This document shows, piece by piece, positions 7,197 through 14,244 of a stretch of DNA of 34,987 nucleotides. This stretch comes from an uncultured Puniceicoccaceae bacterium. GTDB lineage: Bacteria; Verrucomicrobiota; Verrucomicrobiia; Opitutales; Coraliomargaritaceae. A model generated the notes under the pieces. The model had not been told where the DNA came from. It searched no databases and worked only from the letters and a program-made list of their open reading frames with translations. The stretch spans positions 1-34,987 of the forward strand of contig CAJQOS010000035.1 of NCBI GenBank assembly GCA_905479975.1, written 5' to 3'. The translations under genes and the position numbers were made by a program. Every line of letters begins with the position of its first letter. Positions within the stretch are counted from its first letter, which is position 1.

Positions 7197-9380
7197 ATGA
7201 ATACGGTTCGATCACTTTTTATTTTCTTCGCGCTCTTGCCACTCGGGTTGTTGGCTCAGCAGGCACAGACCAATGCGTATCTCGGCTATGCGTATCCATC
7301 CGGCGGGCAAGTCGGAGAGACGTTTCGGGTGTTGTTGGGTGGGCGGTATCTAAATGGTGCACAGTCCGTAGTCGTTAGCGGCGAAGGCGTGGATGTTGAA
7401 ATAATTAAGCACTATAAGGCGCTGCGTAATTTGAATGGCCCGCGCAGGGCGATACTCCGAATGACCATAGCGAAGCGAGAGTTCGAGCTGACTGGTAAGG
7501 AGATTCCGAAGAATGTAACGAAAGCCTACGAGAAGCTAACGCCAGCAGAGCTTAAGAAAGACCAGATGCCGCCGAGTGCCATGTTCGATGGTATCGAGCG
7601 CATGGATGAGGATGCGTTGAAGGTGTTGAAGGCGTATTTGATTTCGTTCAACTTGCGGCAGTATAATGCGCAGATCGCCGAGCAAGTGGCGCTCGAAGTC
7701 ACGATCGCACCAGATGCGGCGCTGGGCTACCGGGAGATGCGTATTCTCTCGAAGCTTGGGCTGAGTAATCCGATTCGTTTTCAAGTGAGCCGTGTGCCTG
7801 AATATTCCGAACGTGAGCCGAATGATGATGCGAGCTCATATTCCAGCACCGCACTTGTTGAGCAGCTCCCTGCGGTCTTAAATGGTCAGGTGATGCCTGG
7901 GGATGTCGATCGGTTTTTGTTTCACTTTGAGCCAGGGCAGCGCGTCTGTTTCGATCTGATGGCACGTCGATTGATTCCGTATGTGGCCGATGCGGTGCCG
8001 GGCTGGTTTCAGGCGACCTTAGCGATCTTCGATCACAATGGCACGCGACTTGCCTATGTGGACGATACGTATGGGGATCCTGATCCGAGCTTAGAATATA
8101 CCTTCGTGCATGGCGGGAGTTATTTGGTGGAGGTGCGTGATGCCATCTATCGCGGGCGAGAGAATTTCGTGTATCGATTATTCGTCTCCGACGAGCCGCT
8201 GCCTGAAAATGCGCTGCAACATGTGGATGTGAACTATAAGAAAAAGCCCTTGCCGATTCTTAGAGAAAATGAGCCGAACTATACTCCGCTCAATGCGGAT
8301 ACCGTGCGCTTGCCGCAAGTCGTGGTCGGGACCATTGGTGAGCCCGGAGATGTGGACCTGTTTGCATTTAACGGGCGAGCGGGGGATGCATTGATTGCTC
8401 AAGTCGAAGCGCGTTACTTTGATTCGCCGCTGGATTCGCTGCTGCGGTTGTTTAGTCCGCATGGTGAGCTATTGGCGTTGAATGATGACCACATGGATAA
8501 GCGCGATCATCTACACCTCGGCCCGGGCTTGATGACGCATTATGCGGACTCGTATTTAACGTATGAGTTGCCGGAGGATGGACGGTATTTGATTTCTATT
8601 GAAGATGTGCAGCGCAGTGGCGGGCCCGCTTACAAATATCGTTTGCGGTTATCCAATCCGATTCCGGACTTTGAAGCGCGTGTGTCGCCTTCGAGCCTCA
8701 ATGTTCGGCCGACCGGTTACTCGGCATTGCGCTTCTATGTGAATCGCTTAGACGGGTTTGATGGGGCGGTGGAATTCCGGTTAGTCGATCCACCGCAAGG
8801 CATGCGTTTGAATCACGCTAGAGTCGAGGCGGGTCAAGATGAGGTGTGGGCGACCTTGCAGTGGCATAGTAAAAAGAAGTTTCAGTTGGAGAAATTGCAG
8901 ATCGAGGCCGTCGCTGGAACCGAGGACCGGGAGGTGAGCCGACCTGTCGTGCCGGCGGATAACAGTATGCAGGCCTTCCTCTGGCGGCATTTGTTGCCAG
9001 CTCAAGAGCTCTACGCCTTGTCGTTTGCAAACTATCAACGGGTGGCGGTTGCACCAAATGCGATGCAAGTGGCGGTGGACTTTTCTGCGGGGAAGACGGT
9101 GGATGTCGTATTGCCGATCTCACGTATGCCGAATAAGGCAGAGTTTATTAAATTTCGACTGTTACAGGCTCCCGCAGGTGTGACGCTCACTGAATCGAGT
9201 TTGAAGGAAGACGGCGTTCATCTGCAGTTTCGGTGTGTGGAAAAACTCGCAGTGCAAGGCTCTCAGGGGAATTTGATCGTTGCGGTGGTGGATGGTCGTT
9301 CGAATCAAAAAACGAAGAAAGTCTCCCAATATCCAGTCGGCGTGCTACCAGCGATTCCGTATCAAATTTCTAGGCCATGA
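7197..9380 (+). CDS. Exported protein with two PPC (pre-peptidase C-terminal) domains
   Basis: The ATG at 7197 gives 727 residues and a signal peptide (MNTVRSLFIFFALLPLGLLA). Residues from about 25 to 190 form a beta-rich region starting 'YLGYAYPSGGQVGETFRVLL'. A first PPC-type domain (about 200-320) opens with 'EREPNDD' and contains 'GDVDRFLFHFEPGQ'; a second (about 355-480) opens with 'ENEPNYTP' and contains 'GEPGDVDLFAFNGRAGD'. Both show the 'G...DVD.F.F....G' pattern of this beta-sandwich, which often binds polysaccharide or calcium. The remaining C-terminal 250 residues are beta-rich with no catalytic motif I recognise. It is third in the operon, 7 bp after the DUF1501 stop, and its own stop overlaps the next start. 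Proteins like this are regular companions of DUF1549/DUF1501 pairs. Confidence 0.85.
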   Translation: MNTVRSLFIFFALLPLGLLAQQAQTNAYLGYAYPSGGQVGETFRVLLGGRYLNGAQSVVVSGEGVDVEIIKHYKALRNLNGPRRAILRMTIAKREFELTGKEIPKNVTKAYEKLTPAELKKDQMPPSAMFDGIERMDEDALKVLKAYLISFNLRQYNAQIAEQVALEVTIAPDAALGYREMRILSKLGLSNPIRFQVSRVPEYSEREPNDDASSYSSTALVEQLPAVLNGQVMPGDVDRFLFHFEPGQRVCFDLMARRLIPYVADAVPGWFQATLAIFDHNGTRLAYVDDTYGDPDPSLEYTFVHGGSYLVEVRDAIYRGRENFVYRLFVSDEPLPENALQHVDVNYKKKPLPILRENEPNYTPLNADTVRLPQVVVGTIGEPGDVDLFAFNGRAGDALIAQVEARYFDSPLDSLLRLFSPHGELLALNDDHMDKRDHLHLGPGLMTHYADSYLTYELPEDGRYLISIEDVQRSGGPAYKYRLRLSNPIPDFEARVSPSSLNVRPTGYSALRFYVNRLDGFDGAVEFRLVDPPQGMRLNHARVEAGQDEVWATLQWHSKKKFQLEKLQIEAVAGTEDREVSRPVVPADNSMQAFLWRHLLPAQELYALSFANYQRVAVAPNAMQVAVDFSAGKTVDVVLPISRMPNKAEFIKFRLLQAPAGVTLTESSLKEDGVHLQFRCVEKLAVQGSQGNLIVAVVDGRSNQKTKKVSQYPVGVLPAIPYQISRP

Positions 9381-10570
9381 AAACGATCCATCCGATCCAT
9401 TTAGTGAAAGCGTCGATTCCTTACATTTCAGACGAGGCCTCGATCCACGCTGCGTCGTTCGTTGGGCGAGAGGGGCTTACCGAATATCATTTTATGATTC
9501 AGCCCAACGTGAGTGGCGACTTCGAGCTGCAACTGGAGCGCGTGGCAGAGGCGTATACGTATGCACTTTCTCATTTAGGACTCAATCAAGACGGAGCCGT
9601 GCTACGTCGGTTCTTTTGTAGTGATCCTGCCAATCAGCAAGCGATCTTAGAGGCACATCCTTTGGCTGATGTTGAAGCGCCTTGCGTGGTGTCTTTCGTT
9701 GGGCAACCGCCGTTGACTGGCGGAAAAGTCGCGCTCTGGGCGTATCACGTGCAGTCCGCCGAAGGCCGTCTGAAGAAGCGCCGGATCGGTCACACGCTGG
9801 AGTTAGAACGCGGGAAATTGACGCATTATTGGACGACGAACTTAGTCGATGCCTCTGCGCCAGATTCGTATGTACAGACGCAAACGATCTTCGAAGACTA
9901 CATTCATTTTCTGGAGCAGCATGGGATGACGCTATCGCTTGATGTCGTGCGCACATGGTTGTATGTGCGTGATGTGGATTCGAATTACCAAGGACTCGTG
10001 GATGCGCGGCGTGAATTGTTTTTGGAGCATGGCTTAACCCCGCAGACGAACTACATTGCCAGCACCGGCATTGAGGGGCGCTCCGCGCAGGCCGCAGTGA
10101 AGGTGTCGATGGATGCGTATGCGGTGGCAGGTCTGCTGCCCGATCAGATCCGTTTCTTACACGCGCCGAATCATTTAGGGCCGACGCATATGTATGGTGT
10201 CAGTTTTGAGCGGGCGACGGCGACCCGCTATCGTGATCGCCAGCATATTTATATTTCAGGCACCGCGAGTATTAACCCAGCAGGGGATATTGTGCACGAA
10301 GGCGATGTGCTTGGGCAGTTGGAGCGCACCTTGTTGAATATTGAGGCGCTGCTGCGCGATGCATCTGCCACTTTGGATGCCGTCGCTCATTTTATCGTGT
10401 ATTTACGCGATCCGGACGATGCTACACGCGTGAACGATGTCTTAAAAGCGCGTTTCCCCGAGACTCCGATGGTCATCGTCTGGGGGCCCGTTTGCCGACC
10501 AGGGTGGTTGATCGAAGTCGAGGCCATTGCGATCACGCCGTATGACGATGCGGCGCTGCCTGTGTATTGA
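9377..10570 (+). CDS. Cytosolic chorismatase-fold / tandem Rid (YjgF) family protein
   Basis: The protein has 397 residues, no signal peptide and no membrane segment. The C-terminal part is a clear Rid (YjgF/YER057c/UK114) domain: 'HIYISGTASINPAG' near 289, 'LLNIEALLRDASATLDAV' near 325 and 'CRPGWLIEVEAIA' near 373, the last keeping the Arg that binds carboxylates in RidA. Upstream, 'RTWLYVRDVDSNYQGL' and 'YIASTGIEG' recall FkbO/Hyg5-type chorismatases, which have two Rid-like halves. Whether it acts on chorismate, an imine or something else cannot be told; ligand residues should be compared with FkbO. Its ATG overlaps the preceding TGA (ATGA), so translation is probably coupled to the PPC gene. 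It is the last gene of the operon and converges on the GspF-like gene 3 bp away. Confidence 0.75.
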   Translation: MKTIHPIHLVKASIPYISDEASIHAASFVGREGLTEYHFMIQPNVSGDFELQLERVAEAYTYALSHLGLNQDGAVLRRFFCSDPANQQAILEAHPLADVEAPCVVSFVGQPPLTGGKVALWAYHVQSAEGRLKKRRIGHTLELERGKLTHYWTTNLVDASAPDSYVQTQTIFEDYIHFLEQHGMTLSLDVVRTWLYVRDVDSNYQGLVDARRELFLEHGLTPQTNYIASTGIEGRSAQAAVKVSMDAYAVAGLLPDQIRFLHAPNHLGPTHMYGVSFERATATRYRDRQHIYISGTASINPAGDIVHEGDVLGQLERTLLNIEALLRDASATLDAVAHFIVYLRDPDDATRVNDVLKARFPETPMVIVWGPVCRPGWLIEVEAIAITPYDDAALPVY

Positions 10571-10573
10571 CAA

Positions 10574-11545
10574 CTAAGCTGACTCCGCCAAGTCGTTGAG
10601 CAGATCCAGATAGCCGCCGTAGACTTGGAAGATGGTGAAGACGATGAAGACGGCGACGCAGGCAAACAGTAGTGTGGGGTAGACGATGGAAGCGTAGGTC
10701 ATTGCATGGTTGGCCTGCGTTTGGTATTGTTGCCCGCTCTTGAGCATCATTTCGTCGAGCTTGCCGCTTTGAGTGCCGGCGCTGTAGAAGGCAACGAAGT
10801 CGGGCGGGAAAACTTTGTGCGCTTTGAGTTGTGTGCCAGGGTCTGCGCCTGCGGCGAAGGTCGGCTCCATGGCTCGGTAGGCGCGTGTGATCGCAGGGTC
10901 GTTCGCGATGCGTGCGGAGCCCTCCCATGCGATGTTCATCGGCACGCCGGCGTCGATAAAGGTGCCGAGCGCGTAGGCGAAGTCGGCCAATGCCTGTGCT
11001 TTGCTATAGCGCCGTAGTAGGGGGATGCAGCGCAGGATGCGGGGCAGCATCGGGTTGTTGGTTTTGACTAGAAATAGGATGAGCGCGATGAGTGCCCAGA
11101 GTGGCCCGAGCAGTAGGGAGCTTTGTAGGAGGTGCAGCTTGGCGTCCCAGGTGAAGCCGACTTCGTAATCGATCATTCGAACGATTGGCAGAACGAGGGC
11201 GGCGATGTGATAGACGCCGAGCGGGTAGAGAATGCCGAGGATGACTTTGAGCTGAGTGGCGCCGATGCGTTGGTGGCGGTCGGAGAGGTTGCGCAGCGTT
11301 TGTGGCAAGCGTCCCGTTTCCATTGCGGTGCAGATGAAGACCCGGTCGGTCTTCGGGAGCCAAGCGGGGGCGACGTCCATCACTTCCGTGATCGGCATAC
11401 CGTCTCCAATTAATGCACCGAGGCGAAACCGGTCTTTACTCGGTGGGCCGGCGCAGACAGTCACGGCTTCCGCGAGTCGTGTGCCGGATTCGAGGTGCTC
11501 GGCGAGTTGCAGATACCAGTTGGAGAGCAGTTTATGGGAGGCCAT
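10574..11545 (-). CDS. Orphan GspF/PilC-like type II secretion F protein
   Basis: This 323-residue protein has two copies of the T2SSF helical domain, about residues 5-105 ('WYLQLAEHLESGTRLAEAV', 'CTAMETGRLPQTL') and 185-290 ('ALADFAYALGTFIDAGVPM', 'FYSAGTQSGKLDEMM'). Each is followed by membrane segments: about 106-125 and 145-165 in the middle, and about 287-312 at the C-terminus. GspF/PilC proteins are inner-membrane platform proteins of type II secretion and type IV pili. The copy is shorter than typical GspF (about 400) and no GspE, GspD or pilin gene is nearby, so it is an orphan. The stop lies 3 bp from the convergent Rid-like gene. The AT-hook gene lies upstream on the same strand, 59 bp away across a repeat. 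Confidence 0.85.
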   Translation of the reverse strand: MASHKLLSNWYLQLAEHLESGTRLAEAVTVCAGPPSKDRFRLGALIGDGMPITEVMDVAPAWLPKTDRVFICTAMETGRLPQTLRNLSDRHQRIGATQLKVILGILYPLGVYHIAALVLPIVRMIDYEVGFTWDAKLHLLQSSLLLGPLWALIALILFLVKTNNPMLPRILRCIPLLRRYSKAQALADFAYALGTFIDAGVPMNIAWEGSARIANDPAITRAYRAMEPTFAAGADPGTQLKAHKVFPPDFVAFYSAGTQSGKLDEMMLKSGQQYQTQANHAMTYASIVYPTLLFACVAVFIVFTIFQVYGGYLDLLNDLAESA

Positions 11546-11554
11546 CTGGTGAAA

Positions 11555-11598
11555 GTGAGGGCCGTGCTGTGCACGGAGTGAGAGTGAGAGTGAGAGTG
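11555..11598. repeat. Dispersed 27-bp hairpin repeat followed by a GAGTGA microsatellite
   Basis: Positions 11555-11581 match 34758-34784 in 26 of 27 bases. The core can fold (CCGTGC-TGT-GCACGG, 6-bp stem). Directly after it, 11576-11598 is a short tandem run with period 6 (GAGTGA/GAGAGT). It lies just upstream of the GspF-like start on the minus strand and could be transcribed into its leader. Confidence 0.65.
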
Positions 11599-11604
11599 CA
11601 GGGG

Positions 11605-12114
11605 CTATTTACCCGATTCGTTTTCGAGTTGTTCGAGGCGCTTGAGCTTTGCTTTGACGCGCTGGCGGTAGCGGTGTTGACGTTCGGCGTTGTTTTTTAG
11701 TTTGTGAGCGTCGCTCTTCTTGGGACGACCGCGGCGTAGTTGAATCACGTTCTCTGGAATCGTGAAGATATTGCGCTGCCTGAATGCCTCCGGTGTGAGG
11801 CTCAGGTCGATTCCGTCGTCGATCATGGGGGCATCGGCGACTCGATGGGGCTGTGCGACCCAGGTCGGTGCTTTGGTTTTTGTGAGCTGGCAAATCCAGT
11901 CCACATAGGCGGCTAGATAGGCATCGCAGTAGCCCTGGTCTTTGAGGCGTGAACGCAGCAGCGGTGGTGCGTCGATCACACGCTTGAGTAGTTCCTTGCG
12001 TGAGGATACCTCTTTTAGTTCGGCCTGCCAGAGCTTGAGGCTGATGGTCAAATCACTCGCCTGATTGATCTGGAAGGTGACTTCGGCGGCGGTTTTTGGA
12101 GGCGAGAGAGGCAT
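11605..12114 (-). CDS. Small basic protein with an AT-hook motif, function unknown
   Basis: I do not recognise a named family. The 169-residue protein has three visible parts. Residues 10-80 are predicted helical and contain 'LLRSRLKDQGYCDAYLAAYV'. Residues 83-125 contain 'APTWVAQPHRVADAPMI'. Residues 127-134 are 'RRGRPKKS', a good AT-hook core (RGRP) for minor-groove DNA binding. The C-terminus (140-169) is very basic and probably helical ('RHRQ'-like and Lys/Arg/Leu repeats). The middle part faintly resembles small proteins that precede nucleotidyltransferase or PIN toxins ('YLAALAEWL...PAWV...R.L..PW'), but no toxin gene adjoins it. It lies upstream of the orphan GspF gene on the same strand. 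A DNA-binding regulator or an antitoxin-like protein are possible readings. Confidence 0.6.
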   Translation of the reverse strand: MPLSPPKTAAEVTFQINQASDLTISLKLWQAELKEVSSRKELLKRVIDAPPLLRSRLKDQGYCDAYLAAYVDWICQLTKTKAPTWVAQPHRVADAPMIDDGIDLSLTPEAFRQRNIFTIPENVIQLRRGRPKKSDAHKLKNNAERQHRYRQRVKAKLKRLEQLENESGK

Positions 12115-12242
12115 GATGACAATATCGAGTTGGCTGCTTCTGGTTTTATGTAGTCACGTAACGGAAAAATAAAGAATAAAGCGATTCTGAGGTGGCCGCT
12201 GAGGCAGGTGAGTTGAGCGCGTTAAAGACCTGTTAGCTTGTG

Positions 12243-12327
12243 GAACAGGCGCATGGTTGCAAACGAGCAGGGGAAGTATGCGCCACCACTTCCCCCACTC
12301 AGAGATCGCAACCATCGATGCCTGTTC
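12243..12327 (-). ncRNA. Candidate structured RNA: 85-nt long hairpin in the DUF445/AT-hook gap
   Basis: Read on the minus strand, this stretch folds into three stacked stems: 8 bp (GAACAGGC/GCCUGUUC), 8 bp (AUGGUUGC/GCAACCAU) and 13 bp (GAGUGGGGGAAGU/ACUUCCCCUGCUC), separated by small internal loops and closed by a 10-nt loop. The inner stem needs two G-U pairs that exist only in the minus-strand RNA; the plus-strand RNA would have A-C mismatches there. This favours transcription on the minus strand, that is downstream of DUF445 and upstream of the AT-hook gene. A shorter inverted repeat (GCTTAC/GTAAGC, 12338-12364) lies between it and the DUF445 stop. It could be a small RNA, a leader element, a processing hairpin or a mobile repeat. 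It is shorter than typical 6S RNA and lacks the SRP RNA core. Confidence 0.45.
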
Positions 12328-12369
12328 ATTCATTCGGGCTTACTTTTCCCGGAGAGGCGTAAGCTGTTA

Positions 12370-12990
12370 TTACATCGCAATCGCTCCAGTCGCCCAGAAT
12401 AGCGCGACCTGAACGCAACCGATGACGAAGCCCAGCACTGCGCCGAGGCGCTCGATGGTGCGAAATTCACGTTTGGCGACGGCATTCACAATTGCCTCCA
12501 AACGTTCGAGGTCGAATGCGGCGATGTTGTCTTCGATCATTTGTTTGAGATCGACCGAGGCTTCGAATTGAGTTGCGACTTTTTCCATCAACGGGCCTGC
12601 CTCGTTTTTGATTTCCGCGCAGGCGATCACTTCGAATTTAGCGAGTATGCCGTCGTTGACAAAGCTACCGAGTAGGGGGATGGCGCGTAGCTGTGGGCCG
12701 ATGCGCTCCCAGACAAGGGTGTGGGCGGTCTTTTCTAAATACGGCTCCAAGTTGATCTTCTTGATCTCAGTGAGGATCATATGTTGCTGGAGGATCTCGC
12801 GCTCGATGATTTCGGCGGATTCCTGTGCGAGCTGAAGTTGGCGGCGTGGGATCAGTCCTTGCCATTGCCAGAAGAAGATACGGATCGGCACGCGCGGGTG
12901 GAAGAGCATCTTGATGGCGACCCAATTTGTGAACCAGCCGATGGCTGCAGTGATGAAAGGGGTGAGTATCAATAAAAGGTATGGAGGCAT
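12370..12990 (-). CDS. DUF445 family inner-membrane protein
   Basis: The ATG at 12990 gives 206 residues. The N-terminus is the typical DUF445 opening, a membrane helix followed by 'GWFTNWVAIKMLFHP' and then 'GLIPRRQLQLAQESAEII'. The middle is a long helical region (about 60-175), and a second membrane segment ends the protein ('LGFVIGCVQVALFWATGA'). The family (YheB/YjiN relatives) has both ends in the membrane and no established function. At about 200 residues it is the short form. An in-frame codon at 13059 would add 23 residues that look non-coding, so the Met next to the hydrophobic helix was chosen. It runs downstream of the DUF481 gene but a strong terminator (13066-13096) separates them. 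Confidence 0.88.
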   Translation of the reverse strand: MPPYLLLILTPFITAAIGWFTNWVAIKMLFHPRVPIRIFFWQWQGLIPRRQLQLAQESAEIIEREILQQHMILTEIKKINLEPYLEKTAHTLVWERIGPQLRAIPLLGSFVNDGILAKFEVIACAEIKNEAGPLMEKVATQFEASVDLKQMIEDNIAAFDLERLEAIVNAVAKREFRTIERLGAVLGFVIGCVQVALFWATGAIAM

Positions 12991-13065
12991 CGTGGTGTGT
13001 CGGTTTGGAAAGTGAAATATAGAGTGTCGTCTATGGTGAGTTTTCGGGGTAGGAGTCAATCAATG

Positions 13066-13096
13066 AAAAATCCCGCTCGGTGTGAGCGGGATTTTT
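13066..13096 (-). terminator. Rho-independent terminator of the DUF481 gene
   Basis: A perfect 13-bp stem (AAAAATCCCGCTC paired with GAGCGGGATTTTT) with a 5-nt loop lies 26 bp after the DUF481 stop on the minus strand. Its A/T-rich foot gives a T-run in either direction, so it could also act on the plus strand. Confidence 0.85.
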
Positions 13097-13121
13097 GAAA
13101 GAGTGGTCTGACTGGGAGGAC

Positions 13122-14153
13122 TTACTTCCAGGAATAGACGAGCTTTGTGTAGTAGCTGGTGTCGAGCTTCTCCTCTGCTGAGGTTTGGCTCTCATATTCG
13201 TTCTTGATGCCCATGCGAATCCAGAAGCTTTCACCGTTGCCCACGGGAATCTTCAAGCTGCTGTCGTGCACAGCACGGTAGTCGCCGAAATCGTCAAATG
13301 TTGGCGAGTAGTAGAGACTGTTCTCCATGTAAAGATAGTCGTGAAATTTATAAGTGTGCTCCAGTCCTGTCTCGATGGTGGCTGAGGAGTCGTTGTCGCG
13401 ATCGCCTTCATACTCGGTGAAGCGGTAACCAAGACCGCCGCGAACGATGAGTGTCTGTGCGTCGGTGTTGATCCAGCGATACGAGGCGCCACCACCTGTG
13501 GAGGAACGGAAGTAGATGTCGCTGATCTTGTCGGTTTCAAGGGCGGTGTGCACATACCAACCGATGTTATCTGCATTGAAACGCTCGTAGCCGATACGGC
13601 CGAGGGCACGGTCGTCGGTCTTGTTGTCGTTCTCATCGCCTTGTTCATACTCCATACCGAAGCGGAGCTCGTCGTCTGGGCCTTTGAGGCGGATGTCGAC
13701 GTCGGTGCCGAAGTGGAACTTATCGGTGTTGCCGTCTTTACCGGATAGGTTGAGGGCGACGTCGTATTGCCACTTGCGGCTGTTGCGGTCGATTTCTGGG
13801 TCGACGTCGTCGAGACCCCATGAGGCGGCGATTTTATTGGTGTTGGTTTCCAACACACCGTCTTCGGATTGAATCTTGAGCTTGCCGTCGGCGGACGCGA
13901 TGACGGGGCCGGCCATTTTCGTGCCGCTTTCGAGGCGCACGACGATCGGCGCTTCAGTCTGGAAGGTGGCGACTTCGTCTTGCTGGAGCGTAATCTTGCC
14001 AGCGTATTTGGTATCGATGTGAATTTCTCCTTTATCGATCAGTGTAATGGTGCCGTTGAGCGTCGAGCCGTCTTTGGTGGTGACGGTATCGGCTACAGTG
14101 CTCACTGTCGCGATGGCGAGGATGCATGTTGCTGCGAAATATTTTGATATCAT
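13122..14153 (-). CDS. DUF481 (YdiY-like) outer-membrane beta-barrel protein
   Basis: This 343-residue protein has a signal peptide (MISKYFAATCILAIATVSTVA). An N-terminal region (about 22-115) follows the pattern 'TTKDGSTLNGTITLIDKGEI', found in front of DUF481 barrels, with a second similar unit 'VRLESGTKMAGPVIASADGK'. From about 125 on there are alternating polar/hydrophobic strands with periodic aromatic residues ('WQYDVALNLSGKDGNTD', 'LRFGMEYEQGD', 'YYTKLVYSWK'), a barrel of about ten or more strands. Relatives are described as salt-induced outer-membrane proteins; the transported substrate is unknown. Terminator 13066-13096 follows it. A perfect inverted repeat at 14159-14177 lies just upstream of the start codon and may control translation. 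Confidence 0.88.
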   Translation of the reverse strand: MISKYFAATCILAIATVSTVADTVTTKDGSTLNGTITLIDKGEIHIDTKYAGKITLQQDEVATFQTEAPIVVRLESGTKMAGPVIASADGKLKIQSEDGVLETNTNKIAASWGLDDVDPEIDRNSRKWQYDVALNLSGKDGNTDKFHFGTDVDIRLKGPDDELRFGMEYEQGDENDNKTDDRALGRIGYERFNADNIGWYVHTALETDKISDIYFRSSTGGGASYRWINTDAQTLIVRGGLGYRFTEYEGDRDNDSSATIETGLEHTYKFHDYLYMENSLYYSPTFDDFGDYRAVHDSSLKIPVGNGESFWIRMGIKNEYESQTSAEEKLDTSYYTKLVYSWK

Positions 14154-14158
14154 GATAC

Positions 14159-14177
14159 GAGCTTTAGATTAAAGCTC
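14159..14177 (-). promoter_or_regulatory. Inverted repeat in the leader of the DUF481 gene
   Basis: Perfect 8-bp arms (GAGCTTTA and TAAAGCTC) with a 3-bp spacer end only 5 bp before the ATG at 14153, where the ribosome would load. No Shine-Dalgarno is visible. It could be a repressor site or an RNA hairpin that limits translation. Confidence 0.45.
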
Positions 14178-14244
14178 GCTGTAGGTATAGTAGTTGCGAC
14201 TGATTTCAAGCCTACAAAGCGGTTAAGTGCTTAGAGTCAGTGTT

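Noticed and set aside
12243-12327. 6S RNA or SRP RNA.
   Set aside because: Too short for 6S, with no large central bubble, and the GGAAGGAAGCAGCC-like SRP core is absent. Kept only as an unassigned structured RNA.
13253-13858. 201-codon Thr/Ser-rich minus-strand frame inside the DUF481 gene.
   Set aside because: It is an alternate-frame shadow of the DUF481 gene.
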